A stretch of 7,078 nucleotides of DNA from assembly GCA_031271065.1 (NCBI GenBank), contig JAISWP010000211.1:1-7078 (forward strand), in the 5' to 3' direction. This stretch comes from Synergistaceae bacterium (lineage in GTDB: Bacteria > Synergistota > Synergistia > Synergistales > Synergistaceae). Positions 1-6,843 of this stretch are shown in pieces. Under the pieces are notes generated by a model. The model did no database searches, was not told the DNA's origin, and worked only from the letters and a program-made list of their open reading frames with translations. How positions within the stretch are numbered: position 1 is the first letter of the stretch; each line of letters starts with the position of its first letter. Position numbers and translations under genes: made by a program.

Positions 1-3000
1 CTGAAAACCAGCTGGCGGCGAAAAAGGAACTGACGCCCGGCGCCGAGTTTGTGCAGGCGAGCATACAGAATCACCCCGCGTACCTCGTGACATCTGCGGT
101 CCATCTCCCGTTCAGCAAGAACGACGTGATATCCGAGAGCGAGAACAAACTCTATCAGCAGAAATATCCCGGCCGTTTCACCTCACAGCCGGAGACCGAG
201 ACAGTGGAAGATCCCTGCTCCATAGTGATAGACAGGGGAGATTCGCTGTTTCAGCGCTCGGAGATCATACTGGAGCGTGAGGAGCGTCTCTGCACGGCGT
301 ACGACAAGGGTTTCTCCGCCGGCATAGGTGCCGAAGGAGTCTACTCCCTTCTGCAGAAGATAGACCTGGCAGACCTCGTCAGCACTCTCAGGGAGGAGAT
401 AGCCGAGAGTTCGGGGCAGAAGAAGCGCAAGCTGGTAAAACGCCTTCAGATAGCCGAGGATTTCCGCAAGAGTTCGTCCCGTCCGGAATGGATGGTGCTC
501 TCCGTGCTTCCCGTCATTCCTCCGGACCTGCGTCCCATGGTGCAGCTCGACGGAGGTCGTTTCGCCACCAGCGACCTGAACGATCTCTACAGGAGGGTCA
601 TAAACAGAAATAACAGGCTCAAGAAACTCCAGGAGCTGCGGGCGCCGGACATAATCATACGCAACGAAAAACGCATGCTTCAGGAATCCGTCGACGCCCT
701 GATAGACAACGGCAGGCGCGGCAAGGCTGTGCTGGGGGCCGGCAACCGGCCGCTCAAGAGCCTCACTGATCTCCTGAGGGGGAAGAAAGGCCGCTTCCGC
801 CAGAACCTGCTCGGAAAGCGGGTCGACTACTCCGGCCGTTCGGTCATAGTCATAGGCCCCAATCTGAAAATATACCAGTGCGGTCTGCCGAAACAGATGG
901 CCCTGGAGCTTTTCAAGCCCTTTGTCATGAACAAACTCGTCGAAAATGGAATGGCGCCCAACGTCAAGAGCGCCAGACGCTTTATAGAGAGAGGACGGGA
1001 CGAGGTCTGGGCGATACTGGAGGGGATCATAAAGGATCACCCGGTCATGCTGAACAGGGCGCCGACCCTCCACAGACTTGGCATACAGGCTTTCGAGCCG
1101 GTTTTGATAGAAGGCAAGGCCATCCGCCTCCATCCGCTGGTCTGCACCGCGTTCAACGCGGACTTCGACGGCGACCAGATGGCGGTTCACGTGCCTCTTT
1201 CCATAGAGGCCCAGACAGAGGCGAGGATACTCATGCTATCGTCGAACAACCTGCTGTCGCCGGCCAGCGGAAAATCGGTTGTCACCCCGACTCAGGACAT
1301 GCTACTCGGAATATACTACCTGACCAGCATGTGGGACGGAAGGAAGGGCGAAGGCTCGTACTTCATGTACCCGGACGACGTCCAGTCCGCGCTGGACCAC
1401 GATCTGGTGCACATCAACGCGAAGATAAAGATAAAGGCGGACGCTGCGTGGAGCCTGCCTTCCGGCGAAATCGACGGGAAGGGCTATATAGAGACTTCAC
1501 CCGGACGAGTCATCTTCAACCAGTCCCTGCCATCGGAGCTGCGCTTCATAAACAAGTCGATCAGCAAGAAGGACCTCAGTTCCCTTTTGGACGATACTTA
1601 CGACAGGATAGGGCAGCACGCGATGGTCGCGATGCTCGATTCCATAAAAGTCCTCGGCTACCGCTGGTCCACCAGGAGCGGCATAAGCCTCGGCATAGGA
1701 GACATAACCGTTCCGGATGAGAAAAAAGAGATAGTCGATCATTCCCTGGAAAAAGAGGAGGATCTCTCCGAGCAGCACAACCTCGGTCTCCTGGACGACG
1801 AGGAATATATGAGGGAGAAGGACTTCATCTGGTCGGAGGCCGGGCGGAAAATCGCGGACAGCATCATGGACCACATGGAGAGGTCCAACCCTCTGCGCAT
1901 GATGGTCGACTCCGGCGCCCGAGGCACCAGGGGACAGGTGGCTCAGATGGCCGGCATCAGAGGCCTCATGGCGGACCCGTCGGGCCGCATCATAGACTAC
2001 CCGATCGTCGCCAACTTCCGCGAGGGACTCAACATGCTCGAGTATTTCATCTCCACCCACGGGGCGAGAAAAGGCCTCGCGGACACCGCCCTCCGCACCG
2101 CCAAGTCCGGTTATCTCACGAGAAGATTGGTGGACGTTGCGCAGGATCTCATCATAACAGAGGACGACTGCCGCACGGCGCATGGTATAGAGGTCCGTCC
2201 GCTCACAGCGGAGGACAAGGTCATAATTTCTCTCTCCGAGCGTCTCACGGGCCGCATACTGCTGAAAGACCTGTATGATCCCGAGAGCGGGGAGCTGCTT
2301 TTGGGGTCAGGCGAGGAGATATCCTCCAAAATGGCTTCCAGGATAGAACATCTCGGAATAAAATCCGTCTGGGTGAGAAGCCCTCTGACATGCGGCCTGC
2401 GCCACGGCATCTGCCGCACCTGCTACGGAAGGGATCTCGCGACGAGGAAAAAAATAGCCGTGGGCGAGGCGGTGGGGGTCGTGGCCGCTCAGAGCATAGG
2501 CGAGCCCGGCACTCAGCTTACCATGAGGACATTCCACACCGGAGGCGTCCGTCAGTTTACCGGCGAGGACATCACCCAGGGTCTCCCGAGAATAGAGCAG
2601 CTCTTTGAGGTCCGCCGTCCGAAGAAGGTCGCGATGCTCGCCGACAGAGACGGCGTTATCCTGGAGATCAGGGAGACCGAGGGCAAACGCAAGATAATAG
2701 TCGGAACCGAGAATCAGGACGGGGCCGAGGAGCGTATCAGCTGGAACGTACCCGCCGCCCAGAGCCTCAAGAGCGACATTCAGGTTGGAGCCGAGGTGCA
2801 TGTGGGGCAGGAACTGACCGAGGGTTACAAAGACCCCCAGCAGCTTCTCGAAGTCGAGGGGCTGGAGGAGGTGCAGCGTTATCTTCTGGACGGAATCCAG
2901 GAGGTCTACAGGACCCAGGGCGTTTCGATAAACGACAAGCATATAGAGACCATCCTGAGGAAGGTCGCTCCGGTGAACAGGGTTCGTGTGGCCGAGGAGG

Positions 3001-4292
3001 GCGACAGCGCCTTCGTGGCGGGAGAACTGGTTTGGAAGGATGACTTCGACGAGGAAGCCGCCAAAATAAACCGCGACAACGAGCTTTATACCAAAGAGGC
3101 CGTCGAGTTTCTGGATGGAAAGACGCTCACAGATGTGCTTGGGAACGGCGTCGGAGACCTAGCCAATAAATACAGGGGGATACCGCTCAGCGAGAGCGTA
3201 ATTCTGGATATCCTCACTCCCGGGCGGGCCGTTTCTGAGTTGTCCGTTCAGGATGGCAGCGAGAACCTGAGGGTGATAGTCGGGGACGCGGCGTTCCGTC
3301 ATGCCCTGGAATCGCTCCTGCTGATGGAGGATTTCGGTGAGGAAGGCGCGGCTGTCATTCCCGCCAGCAGGATTTTGACCGCGGGGGACCTGTCCTCCGT
3401 CGTCAAATCGAAACCGCGGCCGCTTCTGGTCTGCGACGTCGAAGCGCTTGCCTCGATGGAGGGGAGCCGTTATCTTGCAGAGGACATAGTGGTGGACGGC
3501 GAGACAGCGGCGCGTAAGGATACCACGCTCACCAAAGATACCATGAGCCTGCTCAGGGACGGTTTCGTCAAATCCGTCAAAGTGTGGAAAACCACGGAGA
3601 CCATCAATATACGGGACGCGATGCATCATATTCTGATAGACTATTTGGCGAAACCGCTCTCTCAGGCCATAGGAAAGGACGGCAACGCTCTCGAGTCCGT
3701 CCCGGCGATGGTCGACGGAGGAATAGTCAAAGGACTGGTCGAGGGGAATATCGTGGCGGTGGATCTCGAAGGTTCGATATTGACCCAGGAAAAACTGATC
3801 CAGCAGGTCCTGAAGGAAAAGGCCTCCGGGAAAACTCTACTGGAGGATGTCCTGGACTCGGATGGAAAGATCGTGGCCGACGCCGGCAGCGAGGTCAGCC
3901 AGGAAATCATGGAGAGGATAGTGGAGGCTCATCCCGATCACATCGTCGTGAGACCCCATTCCTCCCCTACTGAAGTCAAACGGATCGTGCAGCGCGTATC
4001 TTTCATACGCAGGCTGAGGGAGGCGCCGGAGAGCCGCCCCGTCGTGCACGGGGTCACGAAAGCGGCGCTCGCCACGGACAGCTTCCTGTCGGCCGCATCC
4101 TTCCAGCAGACCGCGCAGATTCTTTCCGCCGCCGCTGTAAGGGGAGAGGTCGACGAACTGCAGGGACTCAAAGAGAACGTCATAATAGGACTTCTCATCC
4201 CCGCCGGAACCGGTATCAAGCGGTACACCAAGCTGAATATCACCGAGAAGCCGGCGGAGGAAGCGCCTCAGGCGGAAGAGGAAACAGCTTAG
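1..4292 (+). CDS. rpoC: DNA-directed RNA polymerase subunit beta' (5'-truncated by window edge)
   Basis: This is the catalytic beta' subunit of RNA polymerase. The frame is open to the left edge (first whole codon at 3), so the GTG at 51 is internal and the N-terminal zinc finger lies outside the window. Counting from the codon at 3, the visible part is 1429 residues. In order they show: the end of an N-terminal lineage insert (1 to ~71); the VIDRGD...GAEG region (to ~110); the NRAPTLHRLGIQAFEP block; the Mg-binding NADFDGDQM loop with Asp387, Asp389 and Asp391; the bridge helix (~678-714); zinc ligands Cys723, Cys797, Cys804 and Cys807, with the last three spaced as in E. coli; and the trigger loop TMRTFHTGG with Met841, Arg842 and His845. 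The trigger loop runs directly into ITQGLPRIEQLFE, so SI3 is absent. A ~320-residue insert (about 1027-1346) precedes the conserved C-terminal GVTKAALATDSFLSAASFQ and GLKENVIIGLLIPAGTG blocks. The tail is Glu/Ala-rich. The stop is TAG at 4290. Confidence 0.98.
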   Translation, partial: ENQLAAKKELTPGAEFVQASIQNHPAYLVTSAVHLPFSKNDVISESENKLYQQKYPGRFTSQPETETVEDPCSIVIDRGDSLFQRSEIILEREERLCTAYDKGFSAGIGAEGVYSLLQKIDLADLVSTLREEIAESSGQKKRKLVKRLQIAEDFRKSSSRPEWMVLSVLPVIPPDLRPMVQLDGGRFATSDLNDLYRRVINRNNRLKKLQELRAPDIIIRNEKRMLQESVDALIDNGRRGKAVLGAGNRPLKSLTDLLRGKKGRFRQNLLGKRVDYSGRSVIVIGPNLKIYQCGLPKQMALELFKPFVMNKLVENGMAPNVKSARRFIERGRDEVWAILEGIIKDHPVMLNRAPTLHRLGIQAFEPVLIEGKAIRLHPLVCTAFNADFDGDQMAVHVPLSIEAQTEARILMLSSNNLLSPASGKSVVTPTQDMLLGIYYLTSMWDGRKGEGSYFMYPDDVQSALDHDLVHINAKIKIKADAAWSLPSGEIDGKGYIETSPGRVIFNQSLPSELRFINKSISKKDLSSLLDDTYDRIGQHAMVAMLDSIKVLGYRWSTRSGISLGIGDITVPDEKKEIVDHSLEKEEDLSEQHNLGLLDDEEYMREKDFIWSEAGRKIADSIMDHMERSNPLRMMVDSGARGTRGQVAQMAGIRGLMADPSGRIIDYPIVANFREGLNMLEYFISTHGARKGLADTALRTAKSGYLTRRLVDVAQDLIITEDDCRTAHGIEVRPLTAEDKVIISLSERLTGRILLKDLYDPESGELLLGSGEEISSKMASRIEHLGIKSVWVRSPLTCGLRHGICRTCYGRDLATRKKIAVGEAVGVVAAQSIGEPGTQLTMRTFHTGGVRQFTGEDITQGLPRIEQLFEVRRPKKVAMLADRDGVILEIRETEGKRKIIVGTENQDGAEERISWNVPAAQSLKSDIQVGAEVHVGQELTEGYKDPQQLLEVEGLEEVQRYLLDGIQEVYRTQGVSINDKHIETILRKVAPVNRVRVAEEGDSAFVAGELVWKDDFDEEAAKINRDNELYTKEAVEFLDGKTLTDVLGNGVGDLANKYRGIPLSESVILDILTPGRAVSELSVQDGSENLRVIVGDAAFRHALESLLLMEDFGEEGAAVIPASRILTAGDLSSVVKSKPRPLLVCDVEALASMEGSRYLAEDIVVDGETAARKDTTLTKDTMSLLRDGFVKSVKVWKTTETINIRDAMHHILIDYLAKPLSQAIGKDGNALESVPAMVDGGIVKGLVEGNIVAVDLEGSILTQEKLIQQVLKEKASGKTLLEDVLDSDGKIVADAGSEVSQEIMERIVEAHPDHIVVRPHSSPTEVKRIVQRVSFIRRLREAPESRPVVHGVTKAALATDSFLSAASFQQTAQILSAAAVRGEVDELQGLKENVIIGLLIPAGTGIKRYTKLNITEKPAEEAPQAEEETA
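3117..3956 (+). repeat. Tandem ~60-residue modules inside the beta' C-terminal insert
   Basis: Reading the insert by eye gives five diverged modules starting near 3117, 3300, 3465, 3648 and 3828, a period of about 180 bases. The shared pattern is a start such as GKTLLEDVL, GKTLTDVLG, SRYLAEDIV or AKPLSQAIG. This is followed by a G-x-hydrophobic turn (DGKIVADAG, DGETAARKD, EEGAAVIPA), a helix (EVSQEIMERIVEA, TLTKDTMSLLRDG) and a closing hydrophobic strand (HIVVRP, SVKVWK, LLVCDV, VAVDLE). The clearest copies are 3465-3590 and 3828-3956; those at 3117-3248, 3300-3440 and 3648-3770 are degenerate. The same pattern occurs in the universal part of beta' at 2250-2381 (GRILLKDLYDPESGELLL to SVWVRS), just before the second zinc cysteine. 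The repeat is visible in protein, not in DNA. Module boundaries are my estimate. Confidence 0.55.
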
Positions 4293-4390
4293 CCGCAGGG
4301 CGGGATTCGGCGTAAAGATAATGCGTCGCGTGGGGCGAGGGAAACGGGATCCCTCGCCCTGTCGCTGGACAATCCGCAGGCCGGGTATTC
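4293..4390 (+). repeat. Imperfect direct repeat pair flanking the rpoC-rmuC hairpin
   Basis: CCGCAGGGCGGGATTC (4293-4308) and CCGCAGGCCGGGTATTC (4374-4390) match at 15 of 16 aligned bases with one inserted T. They lie on either side of the hairpin at 4333-4359, with starts 81 bases apart. The first copy begins immediately after the rpoC stop codon and the second ends just before the rmuC ribosome binding site. The function is unknown. The pair could be the footprint of a short duplication or could be chance in a GC-rich spacer. Confidence 0.35.
4333..4359 (+). terminator. Strong hairpin after rpoC; terminator-like but lacking a U tract
   Basis: GGGCGAGGGA (4333-4342) pairs perfectly with TCCCTCGCCC (4350-4359) around a 7-base loop, giving a 10-bp GC-rich stem that can extend by wobble pairs. 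It sits 40 bases after the rpoC stop, where an operon end would be expected. The 3' flank (TGTCGCTGGACA) has no T run, so efficient intrinsic termination is doubtful. It could instead be an attenuating or mRNA-stabilising stem between rpoC and rmuC. The stem is certain; the role is inferred. Confidence 0.45.
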
Positions 4391-4399
4391 TTTCAAATT

Positions 4400-4405
4400 G
4401 GAGGG
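4400..4405 (+). promoter_or_regulatory. Shine-Dalgarno that fixes the rmuC start
   Basis: GGAGGG lies 7 bases upstream of the TTG at 4413. It also overlaps the beginning of the longer reading that would start at TTG 4398, so it cannot serve that codon. This favours 4413 as the true start. Confidence 0.7.
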
Positions 4406-4412
4406 ATTTTCT

Positions 4413-5876
4413 TTGGGAACAGCGGAATTGCAGGTTTATCTGCTGACAGCGGCTGTCGTGTCCGGGGCCGCTTCACTTCTTATCTGCGGAGTTTTGCTGT
4501 CCAGGATGAAAAGGAGCGGGGATGACCTCTCCGGAATATGGAGGGCCGTCGACGAATCGGGAGAAGCAGCATCCCGGGAGATCGCGAATCTCCGCATTGA
4601 ACTGTCGCAGCAGATAGTGAACTCCATGAAGGCCCTTGGGGATACCCTGATCGAGTCGGGCCGTTTCGCGGCTGAGAGCATGACCGGACGGATGACCGAA
4701 CTGAGCGGACAGCTGGATATCAGACAGAAAAGTTTTCAGGAGTCCGTGGCTTCCGGCATGACAGCGCTGGTAAACGCGGAGCAGACGTCTGTAAAACAGC
4801 TGACCGACATGCAGAATCAGAAGCTGGCTGAATTGTCGTCCACGATATCCGAGACGATAAAGCGCTCCGATGAGAGGCTCGCCTCTTTTTCCATCCAGAA
4901 CGAACAGAAATTGGACGGAATACGGAATACCATTCAGGAACGGCTGGCGTCCATCCAAAGCGACAGCGCGAAAAAACTGGACGAGATGCGTTCCACCGTC
5001 GACGAGAAACTCCAAAAGACCCTCGAAAGCCGGATAGCGGAATCGTTTAAAGTGGTGAGCGAGCGGCTTGAGCAGGTCTATAAAGGGCTGGGGGAGATGC
5101 AGACCCTTGCGAGAGGCGTTGGGGACCTGAAAAAGATACTTTCCAACGTCAAAACCAGGGGGATAATGGGAGAGGTGCAGCTCGGAGCCATTTTGGAGGA
5201 GATACTCGCCCCGGGGCAGTACGAGAAGAATTATTCCCCAAGGGAGGGCCGGGACAGCGTGGAATACGCGGTCAGGCTTCCGGGAGACGACGAGAACCCG
5301 GTATATCTGCCGATAGACGCTAAATTTCCCGCCGACGTATACGCCTCGCTCCAGGAGGCTTATGACCTGGGAGAGGCCGGAGCTGTGGAGACCGCGGCCG
5401 CGAATCTGCGTAAAACCTTGAACCAGTTTGCCAGGGATATAAGCGGCAAATACATCGTTCCGCCAGCAACCACTGATTTCGCCGTGATGTTCCTGCCGTT
5501 CGAGGGGTTATACGCCGAGGCCGTCAGAAGAGGGCTGACCGAAGAGATCCAGCGCAGCTACAGGGTCAGCGTAGCGGGGCCGTCCACCATGGCCGCGCTT
5601 TTGAACAGCCTCCAGATGGGCTTCCGGACCCTTGCCATCCACAAGCGTTCCGGCGAGGTGTGGCGCATACTGAGCGCGGTAAAAACTGAGTTCGAGAAGT
5701 TCGAGTCCGTGCTGAAGCAGGCTCAGAGCAGGATCGACCAAGCCAACGACGAACTTGAAAAACTGGTGGGAACCAGGTCGAGGAAGATCATACGCAGATT
5801 GAAGGACGTCACTAAGATGCCGGAGCCGGAAAGCACGGAGTTCTTGGAGTTGAACGGTCCAGAGAGCGAAGAGTGA
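4413..5876 (+). CDS. rmuC: DNA recombination protein RmuC
   Basis: This is an RmuC-family protein (the former DUF195 family). E. coli rmuC is known for limiting inversions at short inverted repeats, and the family is predicted to have a PD-(D/E)XK nuclease-like core. From TTG 4413 the product is 487 residues, normal for the family. It has one N-terminal membrane helix (~7-31, LLTAAVVSGAASLLICGVLL) with basic residues after it. A long coiled coil follows (~50-225), ending in the family signature KLDEMRSTVDEKLQKTLESR. The conserved domain (~225-460) contains ILSNVKTRGIMGEVQLGAIL, LPIDAKFP with candidate catalytic Asp302 and Lys304, FLPFEGLYAEA, and VAGPSTMAALLNSLQMGFR. It follows rpoC by 120 bases and precedes a small membrane protein by 33, suggesting co-transcription with the latter. 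An in-frame TTG at 4398 would add five residues but has no suitable ribosome binding site. No strong promoter is visible in the gap. Confidence 0.95.
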   Translation: MGTAELQVYLLTAAVVSGAASLLICGVLLSRMKRSGDDLSGIWRAVDESGEAASREIANLRIELSQQIVNSMKALGDTLIESGRFAAESMTGRMTELSGQLDIRQKSFQESVASGMTALVNAEQTSVKQLTDMQNQKLAELSSTISETIKRSDERLASFSIQNEQKLDGIRNTIQERLASIQSDSAKKLDEMRSTVDEKLQKTLESRIAESFKVVSERLEQVYKGLGEMQTLARGVGDLKKILSNVKTRGIMGEVQLGAILEEILAPGQYEKNYSPREGRDSVEYAVRLPGDDENPVYLPIDAKFPADVYASLQEAYDLGEAGAVETAAANLRKTLNQFARDISGKYIVPPATTDFAVMFLPFEGLYAEAVRRGLTEEIQRSYRVSVAGPSTMAALLNSLQMGFRTLAIHKRSGEVWRILSAVKTEFEKFESVLKQAQSRIDQANDELEKLVGTRSRKIIRRLKDVTKMPEPESTEFLELNGPESEE

Positions 5877-5909
5877 CGGGCGGATCATTTCGCGGGGGTT
5901 TGAAGTTAT

Positions 5910-6200
5910 ATGGACGCAGCAGGAATACTTGAAATGGTGATGATATTCTGTTTCGGCGCGGCATGGCCGGCATCGATCGCAAAATCGTGGAGAAGCCGCA
6001 CCGCCAAAGGCAAAAGTCTGTTCTTTTTGCTGATAATACTGTCCGGTTACGCCGCGGGCATAACGAAAGTGATAATCTCGGAAGGATCCGCCGGTTTCCT
6101 GCTGATACCCTATATCCTGAACGCAGTGATGGTGTCCGCCGATCTTATGATATATTTCAGGAACACGGCATTGGACAAAGCAGAACAGCCCTGCCCCTGA
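5910..6200 (+). CDS. Small three-helix membrane protein, SemiSWEET/PQ-loop-like
   Basis: A 96-residue membrane protein with three predicted helices (about 4-24, 37-56 and 61-83). A basic loop, KSWRSRTAKGKS, joins helices 1 and 2, and the C-terminus is short and polar. This size and layout match SemiSWEET sugar half-transporters and other PQ-loop proteins, which act as dimers. The segment WPASIAKSWRSRTAKGKSL resembles their Pro-(Gln)...Lys...(S/T)-x-(K/G)-x-S stretch, although the usual PQ is PA here. Asn71 in helix 3 lies where SWEET proteins carry a pocket Asn; that correspondence is my inference. The ATG at 5910 has only a weak upstream GGGGG (spacing 11); ATG 5934 is an alternative start that would trim helix 1. 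It lies 33 bases after rmuC and is probably co-transcribed with it. The coding call is firm, family membership is moderate, and the substrate is unknown. Confidence 0.8.
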   Translation: MDAAGILEMVMIFCFGAAWPASIAKSWRSRTAKGKSLFFLLIILSGYAAGITKVIISEGSAGFLLIPYILNAVMVSADLMIYFRNTALDKAEQPCP

Positions 6201-6219
6201 CAGACGCGTTTATAGCCGT

Positions 6220-6238
6220 GCCGCGTGACTTACGCGGC
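6220..6238. terminator. Hairpin between convergent genes, overlapping a stop codon
   Basis: GCCGCGT (6220-6226) pairs with ACGCGGC (6232-6238) around a 5-base loop. It sits in the 29-base gap between two convergent genes and includes the TAA stop of the - strand gene (6232-6230). A bidirectional terminator would be expected at this place, but neither strand has a T run after the stem, so the assignment is tentative. Confidence 0.3.
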
Positions 6239-6706
6239 GCTTCGCTCCAGATCGCGGGAATCGTCGCTGTTGGCGCGCAGCACGTAAAACCAGGTCGCCG
6301 CGACAGCGCCGGCGCAAGCCAGAAAAATCTTCATCATAGCCGCAAACGCTATCAGCGAGCATACGGCGGCTATTGCCGTGTGAAGGCTTTTTTTGAATAT
6401 CAGAAACCTGGCGGCCAGAGCGGGCGAGATCGACAGGAAATAGGCGGCCAGGACCATCATTCCCGCGATTAGTATAAAATTGCCCCTGGCCGATTCATGC
6501 GGGAAACCGTCTATATTCAGCATGTCTCTGACGGTGCTCATGGCGATGAGCGCCTGGGAGACGGCCGCAAAACCGATAAAGACCAGCAGCCTGAACCTTA
6601 AAGACCGCCGTTTTCTTCCTGATACAGACATAACGGCCGCGTACCCCAATAAAAAACAGACTGATCCTATGCCGATTTCCAAGAGGCAGGCGTTAAGATC
6701 GTGCAT
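6230..6706 (-). CDS. Multi-pass membrane protein of unknown function
   Basis: A 158-residue, strongly hydrophobic protein that I do not recognise. About five membrane segments are visible: ~8-28 (IGIGSVCFLLGYAAVMSV), ~39-59 (LLVFIGFAAVSQALIAMS), ~76-96 (FILIAGMMVLAAYFLSISPA), ~109-125, and ~127-144 (ACAGAVAATWFYVL). The RKRRSLRFR cluster (31-39) between helices 1 and 2 predicts that loop to be cytoplasmic, placing the N-terminus outside and the charged C-terminus (NSDDSRDLERSAA) inside. The ATG start is supported by AGGAG 9 bases upstream and by a good promoter further up. No catalytic or ligand motif is apparent. It is convergent with the SemiSWEET-like gene and has its own promoter, so it is probably expressed alone. 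The + strand frames over this region read as arginine-rich or unconvincing shadows. Confidence 0.8.
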   Translation of the reverse strand: MHDLNACLLEIGIGSVCFLLGYAAVMSVSGRKRRSLRFRLLVFIGFAAVSQALIAMSTVRDMLNIDGFPHESARGNFILIAGMMVLAAYFLSISPALAARFLIFKKSLHTAIAAVCSLIAFAAMMKIFLACAGAVAATWFYVLRANSDDSRDLERSAA

Positions 6707-6834
6707 TTTATCTCGCTCCTGACTGCGCGCGCCGTTTACGCTAATAAACCCTCAGGAACTGCAAAAGAGGGCCGCTTGATGTCCTCCGCGTCCCGAGCGC
6801 GGTAAATAGGGCAGAAATAACGTCTGACAGGCCT
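6707..6834 (-). other. Untranslated leader with small potential stems
   Basis: No convincing reading frame lies here on either strand. Read on the - strand it would be the leader of the membrane protein gene. It holds small possible stems: CCGCG/CGCGG (6786-6790 with 6798-6802), CCCTC/GAGGG (around 6749-6771), and GTTTA/TAAAC (6734-6738 with 6745-6749). None is long enough to assign a riboswitch, and no T-box or known riboswitch core was recognised. Confidence 0.35.
6716..6720 (-). promoter_or_regulatory. Shine-Dalgarno of the - strand membrane protein gene
   Basis: On the - strand AGGAG precedes the ATG at 6706 by 9 bases (GCGAGATAAA then TG). It is the best ribosome binding site in this part of the window. 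It supports both the strand and the start of the gene at 6230-6706. Confidence 0.7.
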
Positions 6835-6843
6835 ATTATATCA
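6835..6843 (-). promoter_or_regulatory. Extended -10 promoter for the - strand membrane protein gene
   Basis: The - strand reads TGATATAAT: a perfect TATAAT (6840-6835) preceded by the TGn of an extended -10 element (6843-6841). At 17-bp spacing the -35 position reads AATCAA, a poor match, which is usual for extended -10 promoters. The AT-rich DNA just upstream (6841-6900) could act as an UP-like element. A start near 6828 would give a leader of about 120 bases before the ATG at 6706. Inferred from sequence only. Confidence 0.6.

Noticed and set aside
51..53. GTG at 51 as the start of rpoC
   Set aside because: The same frame is open to the left edge (ENQLAAKKELTPGAEF...), and a complete beta' needs the zinc finger region upstream, so this codon is internal.
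183..1190. 335-codon open frame on the - strand inside rpoC
   Set aside because: It lies wholly antisense to highly conserved beta' sequence, and its product has no recognisable motif. Long antisense frames are common in GC-rich genes.
878..1720. 280-codon + strand frame overlapping rpoC
   Set aside because: It is a frame-shifted shadow of beta': Arg/Gly/Pro-rich with no domain pattern, while the beta' frame is intact throughout.
4366..4391. Possible rmuC promoter TGGACA ... TATTCT
   Set aside because: The hexamers are separated by only 14 bases, and TATTCT matches the -10 consensus at four of six positions. The spacing is too short for a standard sigma-70 type promoter.
5963..6472. 169-codon + strand frame crossing the two small membrane protein genes
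   Set aside because: It overlaps the SemiSWEET-like gene in another frame and the - strand gene in antisense. The product is rich in Arg and His with no hydrophobic or domain pattern, and has no ribosome binding site.
6480..6722. 80-codon + strand frame at the right of the window
   Set aside because: It is antisense to the start of the better supported - strand membrane protein gene and covers that gene's ribosome binding site. It has no motif of its own.
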